Assembly: GCF_000189635.1 (NCBI RefSeq)
Contig: NW_002476316.1
Location: forward strand, 38,733-102,732
DNA from: Tetrahymena thermophila SB210
Lineage: Eukaryota; Ciliophora; Oligohymenophorea; Hymenostomatida; Tetrahymenidae
DNA: 64,000 nt
Direction of reading: 5' to 3'
Shown here: positions 38,410 through 50,099 of the stretch, piece by piece
How positions within the stretch are numbered: position 1 is the stretch's first letter
Layout of the letters: every line of letters starts with the position of its first letter
The notes under the pieces: generated by a model
What the model saw: the letters and a program-made list of their open reading frames with translations, nothing else
Told to the model about the DNA's origin: nothing
The model's database searches: none
Position numbers and translations under genes: made by a program

Positions 38410-40565
38410 ATGAAAGCTGTTTTTTGCTTGACTCATAACTAATAGGCTGACTTCCTATGTTTAAATAGAGAGTGTAAATCAAAAAAAATAGTATGCTCTA
38501 CTTGCACATAAGAATATAAAGAAACAATAAATTGTCTAGAGTTACATAAAGAAGATGTCTTGATCATGTCAGATTTATAAGAGCTAAAATTTAGCTAAAC
38601 ATATGATTCAATAAGAGCATAATTTTTGAAAGAGGATGAATACTTATTTAGATAAATGGCCATCTTGAATAAGTTTAAATTTGAACATTTAGGTAGAGAC
38701 TTTTACTATTTTTTGATAGAGTAATCATAGAAAGGGTTAAAATCAAAATAAGATAAATTAAACATATAAAATTTTGATGAATTAGTAGGATATAATGCTT
38801 CTTAAATTAAGTTTAGGAAAATAATAGAAGACTTCACAATAAAAATGGAGTAAAAAATTATATAAATTTAAGAAAATCAATTAGATAGTTAACAAATTTT
38901 AGATTTAGAAATGACAACTATAAATAGTTTAGCTGATGAAATATAATAATTCACAAATGATTTAGTTAATTGTCAGGTTATATTTGAAAGTATCACTAGT
39001 TACTAAGAAACTTACTCCGATTCCGAGATAGAAAATTTATTTAAAAAGCTCAAAAAAATTATCTAAGATTTTGTTGATAAAAAATTAAAAAAAAAGAACA
39101 AGAAAAAAAAATTTCCTCAAGATGAAATTTATAAATTTGAATCAAAAGTTTTATAAAACGAATAAGAAGTTGTAGACATTGTTGATGATTTTTAAGTCAT
39201 AAATGTTAAATAAGAAAATTTACTTAATTTATATTCAGCAAACCAAAAGACTTTAGAATCCATTTCTCTCAAATAAATATAACCTGAAACTGAAGTTACA
39301 AACTAAATAGAAGAAAAATCAGATGTCATTATGAATGAAGATAGCAATTATATTTTTAATTCAAAAACTAAGCAGGATAGTAATATTATACCTTTGAGCT
39401 CCACAGGAAGTATAGCAGAAATAGACGATTTAAAGATTTCAAACGAAAATTTAGATGATTATAGTAAATATTTTTTATTATATTTTATATTTATTGATTA
39501 TTTTAAAATAAAAATTTAGAATGTAAATATGTCAAGCTGCTGAACAGCATTTAACTTAAGTCCAAAAATAAAGTTTATAGATTAAAATTATCACCTAATT
39601 AAAAGTAGCTTTCTGTAACTTGTGGAGGATGGAATAACTCTTCTGGGGATTGTCTTTTGTATGACTTGGATTTTTACTAAAGTGATTTATAGTTGAAAAA
39701 AATAATAAATTATAGCTAAATTAAATTTGTTGATTCAGCTTTTTCACCATGTGGAAAGTTTCTCTTTTTAACTGCTAGTAGTAGGGTGTTTGTCTATAAA
39801 ACTGAATATTAAATATCTGGTAAAAACATAGATAAAAAACCTGTTTTGAAGATATCTACAATATATGAAGTGAGAGCTGTTGAAGTTTAGACTAAAGTAG
39901 ATTAGGGAGATGAAAATTAAAAAGAAAATGAATTAATAGCAGCTATAGGAGGCCATTCTTATTTTGAGTTGATTACTGTTAAATTAAATTCAAATGATAA
40001 TTAGTACTCTTATAATAGCGATTTTATAGCAGTGGTCTAGGGTTAAGTTGAAAACATTAAATTTTGTTTTAATTCCTAATTTATAGCTTTTTCAGTTTAT
40101 GAAACTTAACAAATATCCCTTTTTGATATAAAATAAAAGCAAATATGCTATATTTCACAACCATTAGGATTTTTTATTTGGAATATGTAAATAGATCCAA
40201 ATTATGGGTTTATAGCTATTTCTGGAGAACATTCTTAGATACAATTTTTTTCATTAGATTAACAAAATTATTCACTAAGTATGCTTTCAAGCATTGAAAC
40301 TTAGTTTTCAGGAATAATAACAGCATTTGATTTTTTTAAAAATTATGTATTTATTTCATGCTCTGATAATTCTCTTAAGATATTTAAATAAAAAAACAAA
40401 TTATAATCAAATGAAATTTATTATGAAAAAATCTATTCAAGTTCACCTTTACTACACAAAATGCCTACTTTAGTATTTTGCCCTGTCTATAAGTAAATTA
40501 TTACTGGCTGCAAAAATGGAAAGCTTTTAAGATGGCAATTTACAGAAGACTTTGAAGAAGATTGA
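38410..40565 (+). CDS. B-box-like zinc finger, coiled coil and WD40-type protein (699 aa, 2 exons)
   Basis: Exons are 38410-39463 and 39520-40565. Residues 1-45 carry a Cys/His set of B-box type: CLTHNQQADFLC, REC, VCSTC and a final His in ELHKED. Residues ~50-340 are mainly helical and charged, with a Lys-rich patch (KKLKKKNKKKKF). The second exon encodes beta-repeat sequence of WD40 character, for example KVYRLKLSPNQKQLSVTCGG, FVDSAFSPCGKFLFLTAS, AFDFFKNYVFISCSDNSLKI and FCPVYKQIITGCKNGKLLRW. Such proteins usually act as scaffolds; no RING is present, so ligase activity is not implied. Repeats are degenerate and I cannot count blades with certainty. Confidence 0.75.
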
Positions 40566-41386
40566 TTAGATTAAAATTAATTTACTCAAAAACATTATTT
40601 AATCTTTAAAATTAAAATTTTAAAAATTAGAAAATTTTGTTTAATTTGTAAAGACTTTAAAAAGCTATTTATTTTATAATATTTATGTGTTTTGTATAAA
40701 ATAATTTAGTCACATATAAATTTATTTTTTTATTATTGGGAAATACAGTAAAAATTATCAAAGTTTTTAATATTTATGAAAGAAATTAATCAAAAATAAT
40801 TTAAATACATCTTTGATAAATTATTTATTTAAAACTCTATTTAAATTTTTTACAATTTAGATAGTTAGGATGATCTCATAATATACAATCTTTATTATAT
40901 TATTTCAAATTTTATCTTCATAAATAATCCATAAAACATCAACTTAATTTTAGCCATTTTTATCTATTAAAAATCATTCTATTGTTAAAACATTTTAGAT
41001 ATTTTTTAGAATTTTATTTTTAGTCTAAAAAAATAAATTTTTATCTTATTTTTTACACTTTTGGTGAAGAACTAGCTATTGATATATATATTAATTTCTA
41101 ACATTTTTATTCTTTATATATAATAAATACACTTAAAATAAATTCTAATGTAAAAAGAAAATTAAAACAGTAAATTTTTCAATTAAATTTAGATATTTGA
41201 TTAAATAAAATATTGATGATTTAAATTATTTATATAAAAAAGTGGTTAACTTATTTAAAATCTTTTTAAAATGCTAAAAGCTAATTAATTATGAAAAATA
41301 ATTCTATAAATTTTGTCAAATTTATTCTTTGCATACATAAAGAATAGTAAATTAATATTTATGATAACTATAGCACTTAATTTTGA
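40566..41386. other. intergenic between convergent genes
   Basis: About 820 bp, AT-rich, holding two 3' flanks. No gene is seen. Confidence 0.6.
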
Positions 41387-44300
41387 TCATGGATTGGATT
41401 GTTCAACATTTTCTTGGATATCTTACTACTCTCTATAGGATACCTCAAATTAAATTCTTTTTTTAGTCAAGTTGTAACGACGGTAAAGATATATTCCTAA
41501 CAAAATCATGCTTATGCCAATTACAATAGTTAAAATAACTTTTTATAAAAAATAATTAATTTAAAAAAAAGTTTTAAAAAATTAATTACTTATTGTGTGT
41601 TGTAAGCTTTCATCAGTATCAGAGGATTATGGAGGCATGCTGATATCATCTACAAAGAAATTTTTGTCGATATTAGTAATTTGATAATCTACTTCATTAT
41701 ACCATACACTATTTTTATCAATATTACCATATATATTAGGATTTATTTATGCCTTTATTGTTGAATAGAAGTCTTATTATTCTTCAAACTTTTAGAATTA
41801 ATTCTTAAAATTCTTAGCATCAAGCTCATAATAAAATAATTTTTTTTCTTCATCAATTTTGACCTAATCTTGATTAAGTTTCAAATAAAAATGGACACTA
41901 TTTTCATTTTTAGCATATTATTGAGAAAATATACAGTTCATATTTGGTTATACTAGCTCAAAAGCCCTTTTTTTCAGTATAACTAAATAAAATTACGTAT
42001 TTTTAATGACTTTATTCGTATCATCAAAATGAATAGAACCTGTAAGCATATCCCAATAGACATATATTTAATTCTATATTCTTTGCATTTCCACTAGCCC
42101 AGTTATTGACTAAACCTTAAAACTAGGAGAATTAGAGTTACTAATTATATAGCTCAAGATAAGATATCTTAACTGCTTATTTAACTAATTTTAGGGACGA
42201 CTCAATTTTAAATAAATCTTTTGATTATCTTTTAATTAAATTGTAAACTATGATTTTTATTTACTTTACTATTTAATTTCTAAATCATATTTTCCTTATT
42301 CAAAATTTTCTAAGCTTTAAGAGCCCTTCAAGCGTATATCACCATTATCACAACTAGTTAAATCTATTAATAGATAGGATTTTTCTTTGGCTTAATTAGG
42401 AACATCTAAGATATGAGTTGCAAATTCCTAATTTTCATAAAATCTGTTTGGAATGAAGCTTTAATAGTACTCAATTTCATTTTAAGGAGTTGCTAACAGC
42501 GGTATTTATGAGCCATGATACTTCATTAAATAAATAGCTACAGCGACTTGCAAATTTTCAATTCTATCATCTGTTCTATTAAGTTTAATGAAAATATTAG
42601 ATACCTTTTGAGAATCAAGATTTGGTTCGTATATCTAATCTATTTCGTAATAATATTTATGTTTTTAGATTTAAATTGTTTGTAAGCTTTTATCCTCTTT
42701 AGAAACTAATATTTGAGCATCTTCCAATTACTTTTAATAATTCAAAATAGTTAAATTAATATTTAAAGTAAATAAAACAACAAAATTTACTTTAGAAATA
42801 TCTTGTATGTAAATGATTAATCGAGAGTCCTTAAAGGTCATATTAGATCCTGTTATAATGATATTGGAATTATAATTTAAAATTTCAGCAACAGACTATA
42901 ATTAAGAAATGTCTTTAGGTGTATTGGCAACATATAGAGCAATATAAATATAGCAGCTTTCTTAATTGCAGTTAAACACATCTAAGTAAACAAAATTTTT
43001 ATTTTTAAGTGTCTCAGGTTTAATTTCAATCCACTTGAAATTCAAAATACTATTTTAAATTTCATAAATATTTTAATCCTTTGGCCAAAGAGAGATGTCT
43101 ACAGATCCACTATATTACTGAACTCTCAAAATAAAATTATTTGAAAGTTAAAAATCATCACTGACGATATAAGGCAGACTTATCTAGAACCTAAATTTAT
43201 TAAAATAAAATTACTATTTTTATTTATCTAAGAAACAAAAAAATAAATACCTTTATTTCTTATTTTTCATAATTGGGTATATAATCGTCTAGTCAGATAT
43301 TATAGAAATGTTTTAATTATCGAAATCAAAAGACTCTTAGAGTATTTCATTTAATAAGAAATCAAAAGAGATATATCTATCATTATTCGACTTAAAGGTT
43401 AAAACAACTGTGCAAACTACTTTATCACCACAAATATCTTAGTACTAATATTTTTGAGATTTTGATTCAATTCTTTTTAAATTTGGATTTTCGACTATAC
43501 ATCCTCTTAAGTAATCACTATTACAGTGATATATAGCCATACTAAGAACTCCATCGTTAGTGATGTCATTTTTGAATTAATCTTAAACCGAAATGGAAAG
43601 ATCGAATCCAGAATTTCTGTACCTATCTGCATGAAACACAAAAGATTTCTATGAAGTAATTTATACTGAATAAGTTTCTCTAAATTAAACTTATTAAATT
43701 TGATTAGTATTCCAAATAAATTTAAACCTAGCTTTATATCCTTCACTTCCATAGACACCTACAATATAATATCCACCTTTAGCAGGAATATATTCTATTT
43801 GATCAAATCTTCCTGGTTCTAAATTGGATGATTAGCACTAAAATATTTTAAAGTAATTTGAAATATTTATTAATTTAAATTTAATTATTTGATAACTTAA
43901 GTTATTTTTAAATCCTATTTAATTGACAAATAATAAAATATTTATTTTACTTGATTGCAGTTCGTTTCTGTTGGTCTAAATGATGAATAATTTTTTGAAT
44001 AGTATGAAACCAAATTTATATCAAACATGCTCTAAATAGCAACAGCATTAAATGTTATTACTGCGAAATCTTAAGGTAAATATATTTTAAAGTATTTGTA
44101 TTGATTATGAGATACAAAACTAGCTATTTCTGATGATTCAAGATGAGTTAAATCTATTATATCACTCACTACTTATATCACTAATTAAGAATTTTATTTT
44201 ATCTTTTTAACATTTTTGGCGAATGCTGTTATAAGAACTACACACTTTGGCTTGCAAATAAACTCTGCAGAAGATATATTAATCATTGATGATTATTTTT

Positions 44301-47300
44301 CTCTTATTTCATTATCACTATTATCTATGAGACTTCTTTACTCAACCTCAGAAAGAGTAGGAAAAGATTTTTGCCACGAGCTAGGCTTGCTCATATTAGG
44401 GTTAGAAGTATCTAGTATTACGTATTTAACGTTCAAGTTGCCATGCTCTAATGTTGTGATAACCTATATGTCTTGGTCAAAATTATTTGGGTTTACATAG
44501 AAATTAAAGGTATAAAATTCTGTATCTTTAGTTTCATCTACAGGTAGAGGATAATAATTGATTGATCCATCCTTTAAATTGAGATTTTATGTCTTTAGTT
44601 ACTTATTGAATCTTATAAGGTATATTTCAGTTGGGAGAGAATACATTTCTTATGTATATTTCTACTAAGCCTATTCAGACATTTATATAGATCCATATAA
44701 AAAGCATTCATTATTTTATTCAACTTTTTAAGTACATTCTTGATTGAATGGATAAAATATCTAAATGCTACTCTCACTCATAGAATTTGTTTGATATGTT
44801 ACCGACGAGTCATTTTGGTGAACCTTATCCTAATTTATAGATAAAAATAATTTAATTATTTTACAATTAGATATTATTTGAATTTACTCCTGAGATTTCC
44901 ATGAAAAGACCAGTATGAGCGGAAGTGTATGCAACTGCAACTACATAATCATCATAAGTTACTGCAAATTTAAAAAATTTCGTTTCATCTGGCTTTATGT
45001 ATGTTTATATTGGATAATTTTCATATAAGGTAGTTATTTAAGATTAATTAGAATATTCAATAGTAAACTGAGCTTGATCTCTGTTAGTTAATTTTTGAAT
45101 TCTAACTCTAAATCCTTTAAATTGACTTTTTTACTAAACATTCTTTACATGAAGAATCAATGAATTATATTAGGTTTTGTAAACTGTTTCACCGCTATTA
45201 TCATCAGGGAGTGTGTAGTTTTATTAATTTGAGCTTAGTAAAGGCCAAGCATCAATATGGAATTCACCTTTTAAAGGATTTATACTCACAACAGGGTCAC
45301 TATCTGTCTCGAATATGTCGAAGTAAACATAGCTGTTTGTGGGATCAAAAACATACTTTTAAGGGATATCATTTTTAAGGACCATAGAGATTAATGAAGA
45401 ATTTGGATCATTATTTCCATTTTCATCTTTCTAAAACCTTTCAATATAAACAGAAATTGTATAAATTGAATTAGAAAAGCCATAAACGCTCATGTAAAAG
45501 TTAATGCTCTGCTAATTTTATTAAAGGAGTTCTTCTACACTATAAGAAATGACGTTAGAACAAAAGCAGGCAATACGCTCAGTTTCTCTAAAATTAGGTT
45601 TTGTGTGATACCTGGAAACTAGCAATTCCATAATACCGCTAATAGGAGTAACCTTTTATTTTTATAAAATTTTTAATTTCTATTTGATTAAAAAATTATT
45701 TTTACTTAAAAATAGACTTTTTTTATTCCTTCTAATGAAACAAGGCTATAAGAGTAATAATTAAATTATTCCAAACCAATTTGTTAGTAAAGGGGATTAT
45801 TCTCTAATAATTACACGCTTTTACTTTGGTATTAAACCAGTAAGCTATAATGAATTTCTTAAGTAGGAGAATTGTTTTAGAGTGCAGGATTAGAGAAAAC
45901 AGTGATTAAATATTAACAATAAATGCTATTTGAGTTTTCGCAGTTAGCAACAGAGTGTTAGAAAGTAATAAAATCATTTCCTAACTCTTTGGATAAGCCT
46001 ATAAAATCTGATTTGTTATCTTGATTAATATTTTCAAGTTCTTTTCTAGTAGCTCTGCAACTTTTAGTGTCTTTGCATCTTTTAATTATTTGAATGATTT
46101 TAAATTTTAGATTATTCGAAAAAAATGAATATTTTGTTAAAAAATTAAAAATTATCAAATACTTTTTAATGTATAAATCAGGATTTCCGTTTTTAGCAAA
46201 CAAGCTCACTTATACAGTTTCTTGTGTGTATTTATCCATTTAAAGAAGATAATTAACTATTTAGTTATCTTCTATGTAGCCATTTTCAGAAATAGAAGGA
46301 TAAATGCTGAGTATAATATCTTCATCTCTAAACTAGTCTCTAATAGAGAATTCTAAAGCAAAAGCAGCACAAACTCTGGCATAAACTAATATGTATAGTT
46401 TATTACATTACTTTTGATATTTTTAAAATTCTTAAGCACTTATAATTAGACTTTCTTCCCCATTTGAGTCACTGACCCATTTAGCTTAATCAAGAGAATT
46501 TAAGCTTAAAGGCTAATCACAATCTATATACATATCAGGATTACCCTATTAAACTAATAAATTTATCAAAAGTGTTTAGTCTATTTTGTTTGTGTTAGCA
46601 TCTCTATGCATAACTCCTGTATCTAATTCATAAATCAAGTAGCGGCCAACTGGGATAGCATCGTACAATGTTTTTTGTTTGTCACTATTAAGATTAAATT
46701 TCAGCTTTACAGGTTCATTTGTATCCTTTCTGCAAAGTAGATTTACAGTAGTATTTGTTTATCCAATTATTAGCATAGTATAATTGATACCAGTCTTTTT
46801 TTTATATTATTTATTTACTTTATTGTATAAAAAATAAATAAACTTACCCTAAATGTTGGCTGATATTTAAAAGACGTGAATGTCTCTCCATAACTTGAGC
46901 TATAAATACCCCATAGACTTCTAGAGTTAGAAGGGGTTTCATTTCCAAACATAACATACAACTTTATTGCTTCAGTTAAATCTAAATTTTAATATTATTA
47001 TTTAAAATAAATGTTAAAAAATTAATTAAAATAGTTTAAAAATTTTTATTTGAAACAATTAACAATTTATTTTTAAATATTGAAATCAATCAATTTATTT
47101 AATTATTTAAAGTAAATTTAAAATATTAAAATAAGGAGATAATATTTCATTTTTATTACTTTAACGTGAAACTGGGTCTACTATGGCTGAAAAAGTGAAA
47201 TGTTCAATAGATTCATCGGGAGGGACATATATTTTTACCACTTATTGAGATTATTAATGAGTTTCGCCAGGGGCGCCCAGGAAAAGTACAGTATCTTAGT

Positions 47301-47853
47301 TCCATTAAATAATTTACTCTGTACGATGTTGGAGTCTAGCTTCAAAAGTAAAATTGCAATGAGGCTAGTAACTGAATAGTGTGATATATATTTCTTTAGC
47401 TCCTTATAACCAATTTGGTGCTATATAACATATTTCTAATCCAGAGTGCCAGCATCTGTAATCAGCATTATCTGGAGTAGGAAATTGTATTGTCCTTTTA
47501 AATTAAAAAGATTGATAAGCAAATATAAAATTTAAGAGAAAGAATTAAAATATTAAATATGTGTGATACCTACTAACAAAAACATCAGGATCAGACTTAA
47601 AATCGTTAGGTCTTGCTATAAGTAGTAGATCGTTTTCTATATCAAAATCTCCTTCAAATGTATACTTCAAATAAATTGTTTAATTAAAACGGGTTCCATT
47701 GAAGAAATATTATTTTTCCTTGTTCAGTTCTAATATCTAATGAACTTTTTCGTCTGTATCAAACGGTTCGCCACATAAAGTGCTTTGAGCTAGAACTGCT
47801 AGCAAAATGAATGATATATAGATTAATTTTTAAAATTTTAACCTAGATTTCAT
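41387..47853 (-). CDS. type I membrane protein with repeated ectodomain modules (1,913 aa, 10 exons)
   Basis: Exons (minus strand) are 47853-47570, 47494-47160, 46981-46848, 46794-46163, 46078-45706, 45652-44888, 44829-43951, 43837-43251, 43190-41590 and 41538-41387; every phase agrees, which supports one protein. It has an N-terminal hydrophobic signal (LIYISFILLAVLAQ) and a long extracellular region of beta-rich modules with recurring motifs (KSDPDVFV, QGNPDMYIDC, KNGNPDLYI). A transmembrane helix lies near residues 1864-1885 (ILTIVIGISMILLGIYLY), followed by a ~28-residue cytosolic tail. The D-P-D-x-(F/Y)-(V/I) motifs recall pre-peptidase C-terminal (PPC-like) sandwiches, but that match is inference. 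Cys pairs are scattered, as in ciliate surface proteins. It may be an adhesin or surface-coat protein; function unknown. Confidence 0.8.
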
Positions 47854-48595
47854 TTGTAAATTTAAAGATTATCCTTAATACTTGTTTTTATTCCTAATAC
47901 CCTTTTATTTAATTCTAATTTTTATTAATAATAAAATCTAATTTTTTAAAAAACTATATTTAAATATTTATATATACTTTTCAGTCCGTCCGGTTTATCT
48001 AATCTCCCATAATTGATTAGATGGTTAAAATATGTAAATAATTATAAAACAAGGAAAGTCTCCTAATTTATAAAAAATTAGAATTTTCTTAATTACAAAG
48101 ATTTATTTATTTAAAAATTTTAAATTTCATTCAACTTTAATTGAAATTATTTTTAAATAATAATTTTAATTTTATTATTGAAAAAAAAAAAAATAATTAT
48201 TTTTAATTAAGATTTTTGTTGTTGTGATTAATTAACAAGACTATTAAATGAAGAAAATTAATGTAAATATTATTTTAGATTGTGTTGAAAGATTATGGTA
48301 AATAAATTATCATTAATCTCTAAGTTAAGCATTTTAAATTAAATATTCCAGTAATAAATAAAATATTGACATAATTGATATACTGCTCATAAATTTTAAT
48401 TTGATTACTTCTCATCTATCTCTAAAATTATATCAAAATTTTGATATCTTTTACTTGATTTAATTCGTCTAAAAAATTAGTTGTTAGTTTAAGATACAAA
48501 GAAAGAAAAAATAAAAAATATCTCAAATATAATAAACAAACATGACGTTGATAATAATTTAATTCAATAATATTAATTATAGCTGATAATATTGC
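47854..48595. other. intergenic with a short hairpin
   Basis: 742 bp upstream of the 47853 start. It contains a G/C-rich spot CAGTCCGTCCGG at 47982-47993 and a hairpin at 47997-48022; the rest is A/T-rich. Confidence 0.55.
47997..48022. repeat. inverted repeat, 8-bp arms, 10-nt loop
   Basis: ATCTAATC at 47997-48004 and GATTAGAT at 48015-48022 are exact reverse complements. It lies ~145 bp upstream of the large membrane-protein start, beside the only G/C-rich spot in this spacer. It could be a regulatory site or chance. Confidence 0.4.
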
Positions 48596-49240
48596 TCAGC
48601 ATTTGCAACCACTTTCTCCCATTTCACGAGAGGGTTGATTTTGGACTGAACTTGGTTATTTTTAAGTGTTATTACTAATAGCAACAGGCTAAGTACCTTG
48701 AGGTAATTATTAAGCCTATTTCTTCTTATTAGTAATTTCTAATAAATGACTTTCAAAAATTTAACCTAAGTTTGCTCCGTTGAGGGCAGATGTTTCAAAG
48801 AAGCTTAAATTATTTTATTTAGCAAAATTTTATCCTTGCTCAGTGCTAACCATACGACTAGATTCTAAATCAGTTTTATTACCTATTAATGTGATTACTA
48901 CATCTGGTTCAGCTTATAATTTAATATCTTGAAGCCATTGTTAAAGGTTTGTGAATGAAGGTGTTTAAGTAATATCATAGACTAAAATAGCTCCAACAGC
49001 CTTTCTGTAGTTTGTTGCCATTAAAGATCTATACTTTTCTTAACCAGCGGTATCCCATAAGTTAGCTTTTACTAATTTTCCATCAGGGAGAGTAATAGGT
49101 TTTGTTTTAAATTCCTAGCCTAAAGTTGGTTCAACATTTTTTGGGTATTAGTTCTTAATGTATTTACTAAAGATGCAAGTCTTACCTACACTAGAGTCAC
49201 CAACTAAAATAATCTTGTATGAAGGAGTGGGTTCTTCCAT
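48596..49240 (-). CDS. Rab-family small GTPase (214 aa)
   Basis: Single exon. All nucleotide-binding motifs are visible: the P-loop GDSSVGKT (residues ~13-20), the switch I Thr in EPTLGQEF, WDTAGQE, GNKTDL and ETSAL. The C terminus ends in Cys-Lys-Cys, a CxC double-geranylgeranylation signal, after a Gln/Asn/Ser-rich hypervariable tail. Rabs cycle between GDP and GTP forms on membranes and recruit effectors for vesicle transport. The body (KANLWDTAGQEKYRSL, NYRKAVGAILVYDIT) is most like the Rab11/Rab2 branch, but the effector-loop sequence LGQEFKTKPITL is unusual, so I do not assign a subfamily. Confidence 0.92.
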
Positions 49241-50099
49241 TTTAACTTATTTTACTTTTATATATTTGTTTATTTTTTTCTGTAATTTTAATTAAATTAA
49301 TATTTGAAAGTATCTTGCGCAAATTATTTGCTGATTTATACTTCTATGATGTTAAAAACTAAAAATGATATATATCTTCAACTACAATTATACATAATTA
49401 TATAAATAAATGAGTTCCAGCGCATGAAGGATAGATATTTAGAAACTCATTTGTTAAATGTACTAATTCTATCAATAACTTGTTATTTTATTTTTTTGCG
49501 TGTTGAATAAAAATTTTAAGGTTAGACCTTATTTTCTACAGTAATTCGAAAGTCTCATTTTACCATAAACTGCAAATCTATCTATCTATCTGTATTTGTA
49601 CAAAAAAATGATAATTTTATAACTGATTATTTCTTTTTTTTAAGAAATTTTAAAAACCCAAATAAATATCTTTTAAAAGAGTAAAGTTACATTTTTATGT
49701 AATAAAATATAATTAATTTGAGGTATGCGATAACAATATGATTTTATTTATACTGTTTTTGTTTTTTTTCTTTCACAAATTTTTCCATATCTCCTAATAA
49801 CAAATCATTTTCTATTTAACTTTTATTTTTGTCTTCAGAAAAGTACAAATAAATAACTCAATATTTTTGAAATTTATTCAGAAAATAAATAAATACATTA
49901 AATGAAACAAAGAAACAAACAAACGCAATAAAATTTTTTGATAATCAACTAGAACTAAACGATTGCATTTTAAAAGAAATTATACAAATGATAAAATTAA
50001 TTTTTAATATTCTTGAGTTAAAAATAAATATGATAAACATGTACTGGTTTAAAAACAAAAGAGATCTTTCATTTTAAAAAACAAAAGGAGTAAACATTT
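49241..50099. other. intergenic with a 9-bp-stem hairpin
   Basis: About 860 bp of AT-rich sequence upstream of the Rab gene and downstream of the channel gene. It contains a hairpin at 49408-49452 and a short TCTA run near 49577-49590. No gene is recognised. Confidence 0.55.
49408..49452. repeat. hairpin with perfect 9-bp stem, possible structured RNA
   Basis: AAATGAGTT at 49408-49416 pairs exactly with AACTCATTT at 49444-49452 around a 27-nt loop (CCAGCGCATGAAGG...) that is less A/T-rich than its flanks. It lies about 170 bp upstream of the Rab start. It is not a tRNA, and no full C/D or H/ACA box set is seen. It may be a small ncRNA, an upstream regulatory element, or chance. Confidence 0.3.

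Noticed and set aside
44216..45378. Plus-strand open frames across the large membrane-protein gene
   Set aside because: They are antisense to exons 6 and 7, which join in phase with the rest of the gene.
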